From contig JAPPFM010000008.1 in NCBI GenBank assembly GCA_028821605.1, forward strand, positions 1 to 45,611: a stretch of 45,611 nucleotides of DNA, in the 5' to 3' direction. Origin of the DNA: Candidatus Poribacteria bacterium. GTDB taxonomy: Bacteria; Poribacteria; WGA-4E; WGA-3G. Below, one piece after another: positions 31,858-40,334 of the stretch (position 1 is the stretch's first letter; each line of letters opens with the position of its first letter). The notes below the pieces were generated by a model. That model was not told the origin of the DNA. It saw nothing but the letters and a program-made list of their open reading frames with translations, and did no database searches. A program made the position numbers and the translations under genes.

Positions 31858-32649
31858 ATGAATCTCGGACTCACGGATAAAATTGCAGTCGTAGGTGCCT
31901 CGAGCAAAGGGCTTGGACGCGCGATTGCCCTCGGTTTGGCACAGGAGGGAGCGAAAGTCACCATCTGCGCGAGAGATAGCGACATACTGGAAGCAACAGC
32001 AGATGACATTCGCAAACAGACCGGCACAGAAGTTTTAGCGGTGCCAACAGATGTTAGTCAGCCGGAACAGGTTGAAAATCTCATTCATACAGCCGTTGAT
32101 CACTTTGGTGGTATTGATATTTTAGTTAACAACGCCGGTGGACCCAGAGCCGGACGATTTGATGACTTGGAAGCGCAGGATTATCAGGATGCCGTCCAGT
32201 TGAATTTGATGAGTACGATAAATCTCTGTCGTGCTGTTGTCCCAACGATGCAGGCGCGCGGGGGTGGACGGATTATCAATCTCACCTCTGTTTCTGTTAA
32301 GCAACCTGTTGATAATCTCATGTTATCAAACATGGCACGGACAGGTGTAATCGGCTTTGCGAAGACACTCGCCACGGAGTTAGCACCAGACAAAATCCTC
32401 GTTAACAACGTCTGCCCCGGTATTATCTTTACGGACCGCATCCAGCAGCTCGCAACGGTACGTGCGGAAGAGGCAGGCATCACATTTGATGAGGCACTCG
32501 CAAATATGACGGAGGACATTCCGCTTGGTAGAATTGGCGATCCCGATGAGTTCGCAAACTTAGTTGTATTCCTCGCGTCGGAGCGCGCAAGTTACATAAC
32601 AGGAACAACGATTCAGGTAGATGGCGGCATGGTGAAATCACTGCTTTAA
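31858..32649 (+). CDS. Short-chain dehydrogenase/reductase family protein with atypical active site
   Basis: 263 residues. The Rossmann start is clear: VVGASSKGLGRAIALGLAQE (GxxxGxG), followed by VPTDVSQPEQV and LVNNAGGPRAGRF (NNAG). Catalytic Ser is available in INLTSVSVKQP, but where YxxxK should follow the sequence is NLMLSNMARTG, so both Tyr and Lys are absent. A subgroup of SDR proteins shares this LSN..R pattern; it may use other residues or be inactive as a reductase. The C terminus (GDPDEFANLVVFLASERASY ending ITGTTIQVDGG) is typical. There is no good ribosome binding site; the ATG follows eight A residues. The substrate cannot be inferred. Confidence 0.88.
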   Translation: MNLGLTDKIAVVGASSKGLGRAIALGLAQEGAKVTICARDSDILEATADDIRKQTGTEVLAVPTDVSQPEQVENLIHTAVDHFGGIDILVNNAGGPRAGRFDDLEAQDYQDAVQLNLMSTINLCRAVVPTMQARGGGRIINLTSVSVKQPVDNLMLSNMARTGVIGFAKTLATELAPDKILVNNVCPGIIFTDRIQQLATVRAEEAGITFDEALANMTEDIPLGRIGDPDEFANLVVFLASERASYITGTTIQVDGGMVKSLL

Positions 32650-32650
32650 T

Positions 32651-32727
32651 GGTTATCAGTTGTCAGTTAAGAGAGGATTTGTAGAATTGACGCAATACAC
32701 AACCGCCATAAGTTTTGACTGATAACC
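32651..32727. repeat. MITE-like element with TCAG-heptad ends
   Basis: GGTTATCAGT (32651-32660) and ACTGATAACC (32718-32727) are perfect inverted ends; a second TCAGTTAA unit follows the left end and TTTTGACT precedes the right one. The element is 77 bp, with no coding sequence, between the SDR and GT2 genes. Confidence 0.6.
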
Positions 32728-32747
32728 CTTAGACGGAGGCATGATGA

Positions 32748-33476
32748 ATGATGTTAATATCTGTTATCATTCCTGCGTTTAACGAAGAGCAGACAATCGG
32801 ACAGGTGCTGAAGGCACTATGTGCCTTGCCATTTGAGAAACAGCTGATTGTTGTTAATGATGGCTCTACCGATGGAACTTATGAAGTGCTTGAGGAACTG
32901 CGTGCGACTTATAAATTGACAGTCGTGCAGTGTAAAGAGAACAGAGGTAAAGGCTTCGCGATTCGGAGTGGACTTCCATACGTAAAAGGAGAGGCGGTCG
33001 TTATTCAAGATGCGGACATGGAATTGGCTCCGGCGGATCTCCCTGAACTATTGAAGTCGCTGGAAAAAGAAAACGTTCAGGTGGTTTACGGCTCAAGATT
33101 TCTAAATGGACGAGGGAACGCCAGTTTTCATAACTTCATCGCAAATCGTATTCTTGCTGCCTACACCAATCTCCTTTATGGGTGTCGAATTACGGATGAG
33201 TCTACAGGTTACAAAGCCTTTTCAACAGAACTGATAACGCGGTTAAATTTAACATGTGAAGGATTTGAATTCTGTCCGGAGGTCACAGCAAAAATTTTGC
33301 GCGCTGGCTATCACATTGATGAGGTACCAGTTTCCTATTTCCCGCGTACGAAGAAGGAAGGCAAGAAACTCCGATTCTGGTCGGACGGATTCTTTGCCGC
33401 GTGGACGCTCTTAAAATACCGATTCATTTCAAAAAAAGAACTTTTCAAAAATACGACGCAAAATGAATTGCGTTAA
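32748..33476 (+). CDS. Family 2 glycosyltransferase, dolichyl-phosphate mannose synthase-like
   Basis: 242 residues from ATG 32748, with GGAGG 8 bp upstream; two further ATGs overlap just before it in other frames. A GT-A fold is shown by SVIIPAFNEEQTIGQVLKAL, VVNDGSTDGTYEVL, and the metal-binding region VIQDADMELAPADLPELL; later VVYGSRFLNGRGNASFHNF and TDESTGYKAFSTELI match the polyprenyl-phosphate glycosyltransferase group. No C-terminal membrane helices are present, so it is the short soluble or peripheral form. It probably transfers a sugar from a nucleotide donor to a lipid carrier. The stop overlaps the vicinity of the next gene, 32 bp before its ATG. Confidence 0.9.
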   Translation: MMLISVIIPAFNEEQTIGQVLKALCALPFEKQLIVVNDGSTDGTYEVLEELRATYKLTVVQCKENRGKGFAIRSGLPYVKGEAVVIQDADMELAPADLPELLKSLEKENVQVVYGSRFLNGRGNASFHNFIANRILAAYTNLLYGCRITDESTGYKAFSTELITRLNLTCEGFEFCPEVTAKILRAGYHIDEVPVSYFPRTKKEGKKLRFWSDGFFAAWTLLKYRFISKKELFKNTTQNELR

Positions 33477-33507
33477 CATTCAACATCTGGAGGTTGAATT
33501 GATAATT

Positions 33508-35121
33508 ATGTTTAAAAAAATTGTTTATTCTATGCTCATCCTTCTGCTGGTAGGTGGTGTGTCCTTTTCTGCACTTGGACACGGTAATCTTCCGACGCTG
33601 CTGGAGGATGTTAACAAAGACGGGATCGTGAACATTCAAGACTTGGTGCTTGTTGCTGCGTCCTTTGGACAACCGAGGGATCGCAATGCCGAGCAGGATC
33701 CTGATGTAAATCGCGATGGGATCGTCAATATCCTGGACCTCGTTCGGGTGAGCAACAGTTTTGGGCAAACTGCCCCGGATGAAAACTCGGCATATCACGA
33801 TATTCAGGAATATGTCTTTGATAAAAGTTGTGCGAGCAGTACTTGCCATGCTGCGCCCGCGAATTCTTTTGGTTTGAATCTCACCTACGGCCTCTCCTAC
33901 GAAAATTTGGTTGGACGCGCCCCAAATAACCCGGCGGCAGCAGCGGCGGGTATGAAACTCGTTGATCCGGGGAATCCAGAGAACAGTTTTCTTTTGACGA
34001 AACTGATGGGACCGACAGCACCGGAACAGGGAGCGCGGATGCCGTTCAATAGTGGCATGCTTCATAATGGAAAAATAAATGCGGTTCCTACATGGATTGA
34101 GGCAGGCGCGCCACAGACTGGTAAAATAGCAGGTATCGGGGACCTCGGTGTCCTACGCGATCCTGACGAAAAATTTGAACCACCCGCGCCACCACCACCT
34201 GGAGAAGGGTATCAACTCCGTTTACCGCCGTTCAAAATTGAACCCGGCACTGAACGCGAAATTTACTATTCCACCCAAATCACTGATGAAAACGGAGATC
34301 CGGTACAGGGAGACATCTTTATTAATAGAGTTGAGATTTTCTATCCTGCTGGTAGCCATCACTTCATTCTATATCGGTTTACCGAAGAAGGTTTGGCGAA
34401 TGGTGTCCCAGGGAGGGGTATCACACCTGGAATTGGTGTTGATCCAGCAGATTCTTTCCGTGAACTTGACACAGAGGATCCGCAGGTACTCGGCAATTTT
34501 GGTGTTGATAGGCTTTTCGTTGTTGGAACGCAAACCGATGATACCCTCTTTCAGTTCCCCGCAGGTGTAGGCTTACGACTGCCCGGCGACACGATTTACG
34601 ACCTCAATTCGCACTACATCAATCTGCTCGGTGACGAGACACTGATTGGCGAAACCTACGTTAACATCTATACGATTCCAGAGGAAGAAGTCCAATACGA
34701 GGCAGTTGAAATTTTCGTTTCTAACCGGTCAATTAACGTGCCACCCGGAACAACGCGCGTTGCCAAAATGACGTGGTATATTGAAGATGAGTTGGAGCGC
34801 CGGGGTCACGACCCAAGTACAGCATTGAACGTCTTTTTGCTGACATCCCACATGCATCGGCATGGAGAATTGTTTGAAGTTTTTCAGGGATCAACAGGCG
34901 GTTTGCTGCATCGGAGTGTTGCTTACGATGATGCCCCCATTGACCTTTTTGATCCAGTCCTTCGTTTAGATTCGGACGATACAATCAAGTTCCAGTGTAC
35001 CCACAACAACTACGATACAAATGAACCGCTCGAATTCGGACTTACGTCTGAGGATGAGATGTGCATTATCTTCGGTTATTATTATATCCCGACTGAAAGT
35101 GCGGGAGAAATAATTAAGTAG
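33508..35121 (+). CDS. Exported dockerin-like / cytochrome-like / copper type II monooxygenase-like protein
   Basis: About 537 residues from ATG 33508. TTG 33499 lies at a better distance from GGAGG (33489-33493) and would add three residues. Signal peptide 1-24 (VYSMLILLLVGGVSFSALGH). Two dockerin-like repeats (DVNKDGIVNIQDLVLVAASF, DVNRDGIVNILDLVRVSNSF) occupy 30-92. Near 108 is CASSTCH, a Cys-x4-Cys-His heme-like motif, in a segment resembling planctomycete-type cytochromes (VDPGNPENSFLLTKLMGP, ARMPF). The C-terminal half has GSHHFILY near 282, SHMHRHGE near 447 and EDEMCIIFGYYY near 515, the His and Met ligand pattern of ascorbate-dependent copper monooxygenases. A periplasmic or secreted redox enzyme is likely; the substrate is unknown. 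Confidence 0.83.
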   Translation: MFKKIVYSMLILLLVGGVSFSALGHGNLPTLLEDVNKDGIVNIQDLVLVAASFGQPRDRNAEQDPDVNRDGIVNILDLVRVSNSFGQTAPDENSAYHDIQEYVFDKSCASSTCHAAPANSFGLNLTYGLSYENLVGRAPNNPAAAAAGMKLVDPGNPENSFLLTKLMGPTAPEQGARMPFNSGMLHNGKINAVPTWIEAGAPQTGKIAGIGDLGVLRDPDEKFEPPAPPPPGEGYQLRLPPFKIEPGTEREIYYSTQITDENGDPVQGDIFINRVEIFYPAGSHHFILYRFTEEGLANGVPGRGITPGIGVDPADSFRELDTEDPQVLGNFGVDRLFVVGTQTDDTLFQFPAGVGLRLPGDTIYDLNSHYINLLGDETLIGETYVNIYTIPEEEVQYEAVEIFVSNRSINVPPGTTRVAKMTWYIEDELERRGHDPSTALNVFLLTSHMHRHGELFEVFQGSTGGLLHRSVAYDDAPIDLFDPVLRLDSDDTIKFQCTHNNYDTNEPLEFGLTSEDEMCIIFGYYYIPTESAGEIIK

Positions 35122-35407
35122 TTAACAGTTTTCAGTTTTCAGTTTTCAGTTAAAGAGGTATATTGTCTACAGCGCATTTCATAGAAAGGTCAGATTATGC
35201 CAATTGTTGTAGCACAGTTTCCTGTTAGTCGGTGCATGTGCGTCCATAAACTAACAGTTTACGGCACAAAAACGCAGGATTCATCGCCACAATCTTGTAG
35301 ATAGCAACTTGGGTTAGATTACATACAAATTGGCATTTATGAGATAGCCCTTAATCAAAACCTCTTTTAACTCTCACTGCGAGGCAAACTGATAACTGAC
35401 GACTGAA
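35122..35407. repeat. Inverted heptad-ended intergenic element
   Basis: The left side has three TTTTCAG units (35129-35150) running into AGTTAAAGAGGT; the right side has CCTCTTTTAACT (35361-35372) and later ACTGATAACTGACGACTGA (35387-35405). The arms are inverted relative to each other, with one-base slippage. Inside is a perfect inverted repeat CTGTTAGT/ACTAACAG (35222-35229, 35250-35257) and a short reading frame listed separately. Confidence 0.5.
35197..35304 (+). pseudogene. Short reading frame resembling the start of a carbon-nitrogen hydrolase
   Basis: 35 codons, ATG 35197 with AGAAAGG upstream, beginning MPIVVAQFPVSR. That opening is typical of nitrilase-superfamily proteins, but from residue 13 on (CMCVHKLTVYG) nothing fits and the frame stops at 35304. 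Most likely a fragment; a real small protein cannot be excluded. Confidence 0.3.
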
Positions 35408-35411
35408 TACT

Positions 35412-37277
35412 ATGTTAAAAAAAGATAACTTCATGGAAGCCCTCGCGCACCGTGTCTTAGTGTGTGACGGTGCTATTGGAACTGAACTCCGTAAAAGGAT
35501 TCCTTCACACTTACAGTGCGTCGATGCCTGCAATATTTCTACAGAACATGCTGAGAAAGTTGTAGCGGTTCATCGCGCTTACATTGACGCGGGTGCCGAT
35601 GTCATCCAAACGAACACCTATCAGGCAAATAGGGAGGCATTGGCTATCCACGGCTTGGCTGATCAGGTTGAAGAAATTAACAGCGCAGGCGTATTGCTGG
35701 CGCGTGAGGCAGCCCAAGACACCTGTTATGTCGCTGGTTCCGTAGGGCAAATTTCGTTCCAAACCTTAGATACGCCAGGCCCTTCCACCAAGACAATCCG
35801 ACGGCTTTTCAAGGAGCAGATGGACGCGCTTGTTGAGGGAGGCGTTGATCTTCTTGTACTTGAGACCTTCGTTTCTCCCAAGCAAGCGGAAATTGCGACA
35901 AAACAGGCACTCTCTTACGACGTTCCTGTTATCGTTGAAATCAGTGGCGTTTCAGGTGGAACTGTGGGTGCAGGATTGGATGTACGCGTCTTCGCACAAG
36001 AATTGGAACAGCTCGGGGCACATGCAGTCGGTATCAACTGTAGGGGACCACATGATCTCGTTGAGGCGATGGAGCTCCTTGCCCCCGTTATCAAAGCCCC
36101 AATCGTGGTGCAGCCCAATGCTGGTAATCCGAGAGTAGAGCAAGGGGAAATTGCGCTGTCCTACACAGTTGAGGCTGAGGTTTTCAGAGACTACGTTGGA
36201 AAGTTAGTCGAACTTGGTGCGAATATGATTGGCGGTTGTTGTGGCACAACACCGGCGTATACTGCGAAAATCCGACAGGCTATTGCTGGGCGCGAACCTG
36301 TAGAACGACAACAGCGTATCTTCGTCCTTCCAAAGATTAGATCAGTAGGGGCGAGGTCACCTCGCCCGTACGATAACCCTGTACAGCAGGTATTTGAAAC
36401 CCGCGAGCGTATCGTAAGCGTAGAGATGCGCGCCAATACTTTTCCGCAATTGCGCGCGATGTTGAAAGAGGCAAAAGGTCTTGCCGCAATAGGGGTAGAC
36501 CTATTTGATGTGACTGACAACTCCGGTGCCGCCGTGAACATCGGGGCTATTGCCACAGCGTATCGCCTTCAACAGGCAACCCAAATTCCGACGCTCATCC
36601 ATTGGACAACCCGATCTCGTAATCTCATTAGTATGCAATCACATCTACTCGAGGCGGAAACGTTGGGTATTCGCGGTATTGTTGCCTTATCCGGTGATCA
36701 TCCGAAAGCCGGTCCTTATGAGACAGCAAGCCTTGTTCCCGATGTCCGCGGTGCGATTCAATTGATGCGACTCATCTCTCGGTTGAATCAAGGGGAACTC
36801 GCCGACGGTTCGTCGATTGGTGAACCTTGCGGTTTCTATTACGGTGGAGGTTTCACGATTGCTGAGAATTTACAGCCGCACGTCAAGCATCTGACAAACA
36901 AAGTGGCACAAGGGGCAAAGTTCGCCTATACCCAACCCGTTTGGACCTATCAGGACATCGTGAGAGCACAGCAAGCGACAGAACATCTCGGTATAAAGAT
37001 CCTTTACGGTCTTTTGCCACTCACAAGTTTTCGTAGTGCATCTTATTTACGCGATAATTTAGGGCTTTACATCCCACAGTTTATCGTTGACAAATTCCGA
37101 GACCTTGGAGATACTGATGGACACGAACTCGGTATGCAATTGTGCTTAGAATTGGTTCGGGACATCCGCAATCAAGACGAATGCGCAATTGACGGCATCT
37201 ATCTCATCCCACCCGCCCGCATGAATTGGAAAAACAGGGCACGGGTCATCTCAGAAATCGTTAAAACCTACCGCTAA
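35412..37277 (+). CDS. Bifunctional homocysteine S-methyltransferase / methylenetetrahydrofolate reductase
   Basis: 621 residues. Residues 1-295 are a homocysteine methyltransferase domain: VLVCDGAIGTELRKR, a zinc Cys in VGINCRGPHD near 211, and the paired Cys in IGGCCGTTPAYT near 275. Residues about 330-621 are a MTHFR (TIM-barrel) domain: VSVEMRANTFPQLRAML, IPTLIHWTTRSRNL, GIVALSGDHPKAG, and KFAYTQPVWTYQDIVRAQ. The fusion resembles Bacillus YitJ and is found across several phyla; it links one-carbon reduction to methionine formation. The linker at 312-322 is encoded by a GTAG-headed palindrome inserted in frame. ATG 35412 has no Shine-Dalgarno; ATG 35442 is an alternative. Confidence 0.93.
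   Translation: MLKKDNFMEALAHRVLVCDGAIGTELRKRIPSHLQCVDACNISTEHAEKVVAVHRAYIDAGADVIQTNTYQANREALAIHGLADQVEEINSAGVLLAREAAQDTCYVAGSVGQISFQTLDTPGPSTKTIRRLFKEQMDALVEGGVDLLVLETFVSPKQAEIATKQALSYDVPVIVEISGVSGGTVGAGLDVRVFAQELEQLGAHAVGINCRGPHDLVEAMELLAPVIKAPIVVQPNAGNPRVEQGEIALSYTVEAEVFRDYVGKLVELGANMIGGCCGTTPAYTAKIRQAIAGREPVERQQRIFVLPKIRSVGARSPRPYDNPVQQVFETRERIVSVEMRANTFPQLRAMLKEAKGLAAIGVDLFDVTDNSGAAVNIGAIATAYRLQQATQIPTLIHWTTRSRNLISMQSHLLEAETLGIRGIVALSGDHPKAGPYETASLVPDVRGAIQLMRLISRLNQGELADGSSIGEPCGFYYGGGFTIAENLQPHVKHLTNKVAQGAKFAYTQPVWTYQDIVRAQQATEHLGIKILYGLLPLTSFRSASYLRDNLGLYIPQFIVDKFRDLGDTDGHELGMQLCLELVRDIRNQDECAIDGIYLIPPARMNWKNRARVISEIVKTYR
36345..36371 (+). repeat. GTAG-headed palindrome inside a coding sequence
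   Basis: GTAG (36345-36348) is followed by GGGCGAGGT (36349-36357) and inverted ACCTCGCCC (36359-36367) around a single base, then GTAC. It lies in frame between the two catalytic domains of the fused methyltransferase/MTHFR and encodes VGARSPRPYD. Confidence 0.75.
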
Positions 37278-37298
37278 CGATGTTTTAATTGACACTCG

Positions 37299-39226
37299 AT
37301 GCATGGACAAAAAACTTTGACCTCATCAGCACGCGTTACTGGACGTTCGCTTCTTTTAGGCGTTTTATTCATTCCGATCAATGTCTATTGGATGACGATT
37401 GTTGAGGTGAAGTACTACTCCCTTGACGGTTCGTGCCTACCTCTTTTTATCCAACCTATTTTCATTATGTTCGTCTGTGTCCTCGCTAATTGCGTGTTGA
37501 AACATCTTGCGCCGCGACAGATGCTACAGCAGGGCGAGTTGCTGGCTATCTACATCATGGTGGCAATCTCCTGCACATTTGCCGGACACGACACGATGCA
37601 AAATATGTTCGGTAGTATCGCGCATCCGTTCCGATTTGCGACGGAAGAGAATGAGTGGCAGGCACTCTTTTTTCGGTATCTACCGTCGTGGCTCACCATT
37701 TCCGATGCCCAGAGTCTACAAGGCTTTTACGAGGGCGAAGCCACCTTTTATACAAGGCGTAACTTTCCATTTGGGCGAAACCGTTGGCATTCTGGGGACT
37801 TTTTTTCCTCATTATGATGTTTATGATGCTTTGCATCAACACACTTGTCCGGAAACGGTGGGCGGAACAAGAGAAACTGGCGTATCCAATTATCCAGCTC
37901 CCGCTTCGACTCTCAGAAGATGGCGGAATTCTCCTACTGAAGAATCGGATGATGTGGGTTGGTTTCAGCATCGCTGTAGCTATCGGCGTGATTAACGGGG
38001 TTCACTACCTCTTTCCCCAGTTTCCAGAGATTCCTTATATCAAACGGACCGCCGTATTCCGAGATATTTTCACCGATCGTCCGTGGAGTGCTATTCGTGG
38101 AACCCGTATCTCTGTCTATCCATTTGCTGTCGGGTTAGCATTTTTCCTGCCCTTGGACCTCTCCTTCTCGTGTTGGTTTTTCTTTGTTGTGCGTTTAGCA
38201 GAATTTGTGATTGCTGCTGCACTCGGTACGCGTTATTTTCCTGCGTTGAACGAACAGGCGTACGGTGCGTGGATCGCGCTCTTCCTGCTTGCTGTTTGGG
38301 GCACGCGGCGGCACTTGACTGAAGTATTGAAAAAGGTGTTCGGATTCAAATCGCGTCTTGATGATTCGGACGAACCGATGCCGTATCGTGCCGCATTCTT
38401 AGGGATTATCGGATCGCTTGTCGCACTCGGTATCTTTTCCTCTATAGCAGGAATGGCGTTATGGATTGCGGGTGTCTTCTTTGGGGTCTATTTCTTGCTC
38501 TCCTTTGCGATCACTCGTGTCCGGGCGGAGCTCGGCACGCCGCATGAGATTTACTACGTCAATCCGCACGATATGTTGGCGACGGTGGGTGGCACTCGAC
38601 AGTTTGATGCGAGTAGCCTCACCATTATGTCGCTTTTCTATTGGTTCAATCGTGGTTACCGCAATCACCCGATGCCGAATCAGATTGAAGCGTTCAAATT
38701 GGCGGAATCGACTGGAATGGGCAACCGACGTTTATGGGTAGCGATGCTGATCGCGATTGTTATCGGGATTTTAGCGACTTTTTGGGCGAATCTTGACATC
38801 ACCTTCCGAAATGGTGCCGTGGCGAAAGCGGGTGGATTCAAAGGATGGGTCGGCAGAGAGTCGTTCGGTCGGCTCCAGCGGTGGTTACATAATCCAACCG
38901 AACCTAATATGGTCGGCATCGGTTTTATGGGCATCGGCGCGCTTCTGACGTTTGTGATGATGTATATGCGGATGCATTTCTTGTGGTGGCCCTTCCACCC
39001 AGCGGGTTACGCCCTCGCAATCAGTTTCGCGATGGACTACTTCTGGTTTGCCTTCTTTGTAGCGTGGTTTTTGAAATTAATGATTTTACGACACGGAGGT
39101 TTGAAGCTGCATCGTCAGGTCGCGCCACTCTTTTTAGGGCTAATTTTGGGTGATTACGTCATCGGCAGTATCTGGGCAATTATTGGGCCCACACTCGGCT
39201 TGCGGACCTATAAGATTTTTATCTGA
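37299..39226 (+). pseudogene. DUF6785-type multi-spanning membrane protein gene with a single frameshift
   Basis: The first part (37299-37772) encodes HGQKTLTSSARVTGRSLLLG and several membrane helices, up to EGEATFYTRRNFPF. There the reading continues in another frame: TTTGGGCGAAACC at 37770 would need one more T to give FWAKPLAFWGLFFLIMM, after which the frame is open to 39226. Together they make about 642 residues with roughly 12-14 membrane helices (LGVLFIPINVYWMTIVEVKY, LGLILGDYVIGSIWAIIGPT), a layout seen in large uncharacterised membrane proteins of Poribacteria and Planctomycetes. With only one base missing in a T-run, an assembly error is as likely as real decay. Function unknown; a transporter is plausible. 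Confidence 0.75.
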
Positions 39227-39236
39227 AAGCGAAGAC

Positions 39237-40256
39237 ATGAATCTACCTGTTGGGAAACTGAAACACGATTTTTTAAAAGAACTTCTACCCACGCACAATA
39301 GAAACGCAGGCGTAGTTGTCGGTCCACAACTTGGTGAAGATGCCGCCGTCATTGAGTTAGGCGACAACTACCTCGTTGCAACCAGTGATCCGATTACCTT
39401 TGCGACAGAGGATATTGGGTGGTATGTGGTATGCGTCAATAGCAATGATATTGCAGCGATGGGGGCTGTACCGAAATGGTTGCTGGTAACTCTCTTGTTA
39501 CCCGAAGACGCAACGACCCCTGCAATGGTTCGAGACATCATGGCGCAACTCACGCATGCATGTGCGGCGTTTGATATTGCGCTGTGTGGTGGACATACCG
39601 AAGTTACGCCAGCCGTAACACAGCCTGTTGTCATAGGACAGATGATGGGGGTTACCGATAAAAATGCCTTGTTCACTTCAGCGGATGCCTGTGTAGGGGA
39701 TGCGTTAATTCTCACAAAAGGACTCGGTATCGAAGCCACTGCGATCATCGCGCGTGAGTGTGAGGAGCAGTTGCGTGAAAAGTGCGATGCCCTATTCTTG
39801 GAGCAGGCGAAGAACTATCTCATGGATCCCGGTATTTCCGTGCTAAAGGACGCGCAAGTTGCGATTGCCACGGGTGGTGTACACGCTATGCACGATGTCA
39901 CAGAGGGCGGTGTTGCAACTGCTGTGTATGAGTTGGCAACCGCCGCTGAGTTAGGAGTGATTGTCTATTCGGATAAACTGTTAGGCTCGCCCCTACTGTA
40001 TAGCGATATAACACGGACGTTGTGTGATATGTTTGGACTTAATTCGCTTGGTGTTATTTCGTCTGGTGCTATGTTAATTGCATCGGAACCTGAAAAAGGC
40101 GAAGCAATCTGTCAAGCTCTCGGTGCGGCTGGTATCAACGCAGACATAATCGGAGCGTTTTTGCCATCTGAGCACGGGCTGTGGTTGGAAGATGCCACTG
40201 GTACACGACAACCACTGCCTGTTTTTGAGATGGACGAAATCGCCAAGCTTTTGTAG
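39237..40256 (+). CDS. AIR synthase-related (PurM/HypE-like) protein
   Basis: About 339 residues from ATG 39237, 11 bp after the preceding stop. Features of the PurM/ThiL/HypE superfamily: GPQLGEDAAVIELGDNYLV, SDPITFATEDIGWYVVCVNS, then NDIAAMGAVPKWLLVTLLLP and CGGHTEVTPAV; ATGGVHAMHDVTEGGVATAVY in the second half. HypE proper ends in a conserved Cys (PRIC) that receives carbamoyl; this protein ends EMDEIAKLL and has no such Cys, so hydrogenase maturation is not supported. It probably binds ATP and phosphorylates or cyclises a small substrate. The upstream neighbour is the frameshifted membrane protein gene, perhaps the same operon. Confidence 0.85.
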   Translation: MNLPVGKLKHDFLKELLPTHNRNAGVVVGPQLGEDAAVIELGDNYLVATSDPITFATEDIGWYVVCVNSNDIAAMGAVPKWLLVTLLLPEDATTPAMVRDIMAQLTHACAAFDIALCGGHTEVTPAVTQPVVIGQMMGVTDKNALFTSADACVGDALILTKGLGIEATAIIARECEEQLREKCDALFLEQAKNYLMDPGISVLKDAQVAIATGGVHAMHDVTEGGVATAVYELATAAELGVIVYSDKLLGSPLLYSDITRTLCDMFGLNSLGVISSGAMLIASEPEKGEAICQALGAAGINADIIGAFLPSEHGLWLEDATGTRQPLPVFEMDEIAKLL

Positions 40257-40277
40257 GGGTTGGGTTACCCAACCCCT
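40253..40277 (+). repeat. GTAG-headed palindrome overlapping a stop codon
   Basis: GTAG (40253-40256) includes the TAG stop of the AIR synthase-like gene. GGGGTTGGGT (40256-40265) and ACCCAACCCC (40267-40276) form a perfect 10-bp inverted repeat around one base. The design matches the element at 36345, with different arm bases. No T-run follows. Confidence 0.7.
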
Positions 40278-40334
40278 ATCCTACGCCGGACAACGTCCTT
40301 CGCATCACAGCTGCTTTGAGGTGCCGTAACGGAA

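Noticed and set aside
35330-35350. TTGGCATTTATGAGATAGC as another sigma-54 promoter
   Set aside because: The -12 element TTGC is missing at the required position and no upstream site of class I or II exists.
39237-40256. Hydrogenase maturation protein HypE
   Set aside because: The C-terminal Cys needed for carbamoyl transfer is absent and no hyp or hydrogenase genes are near.
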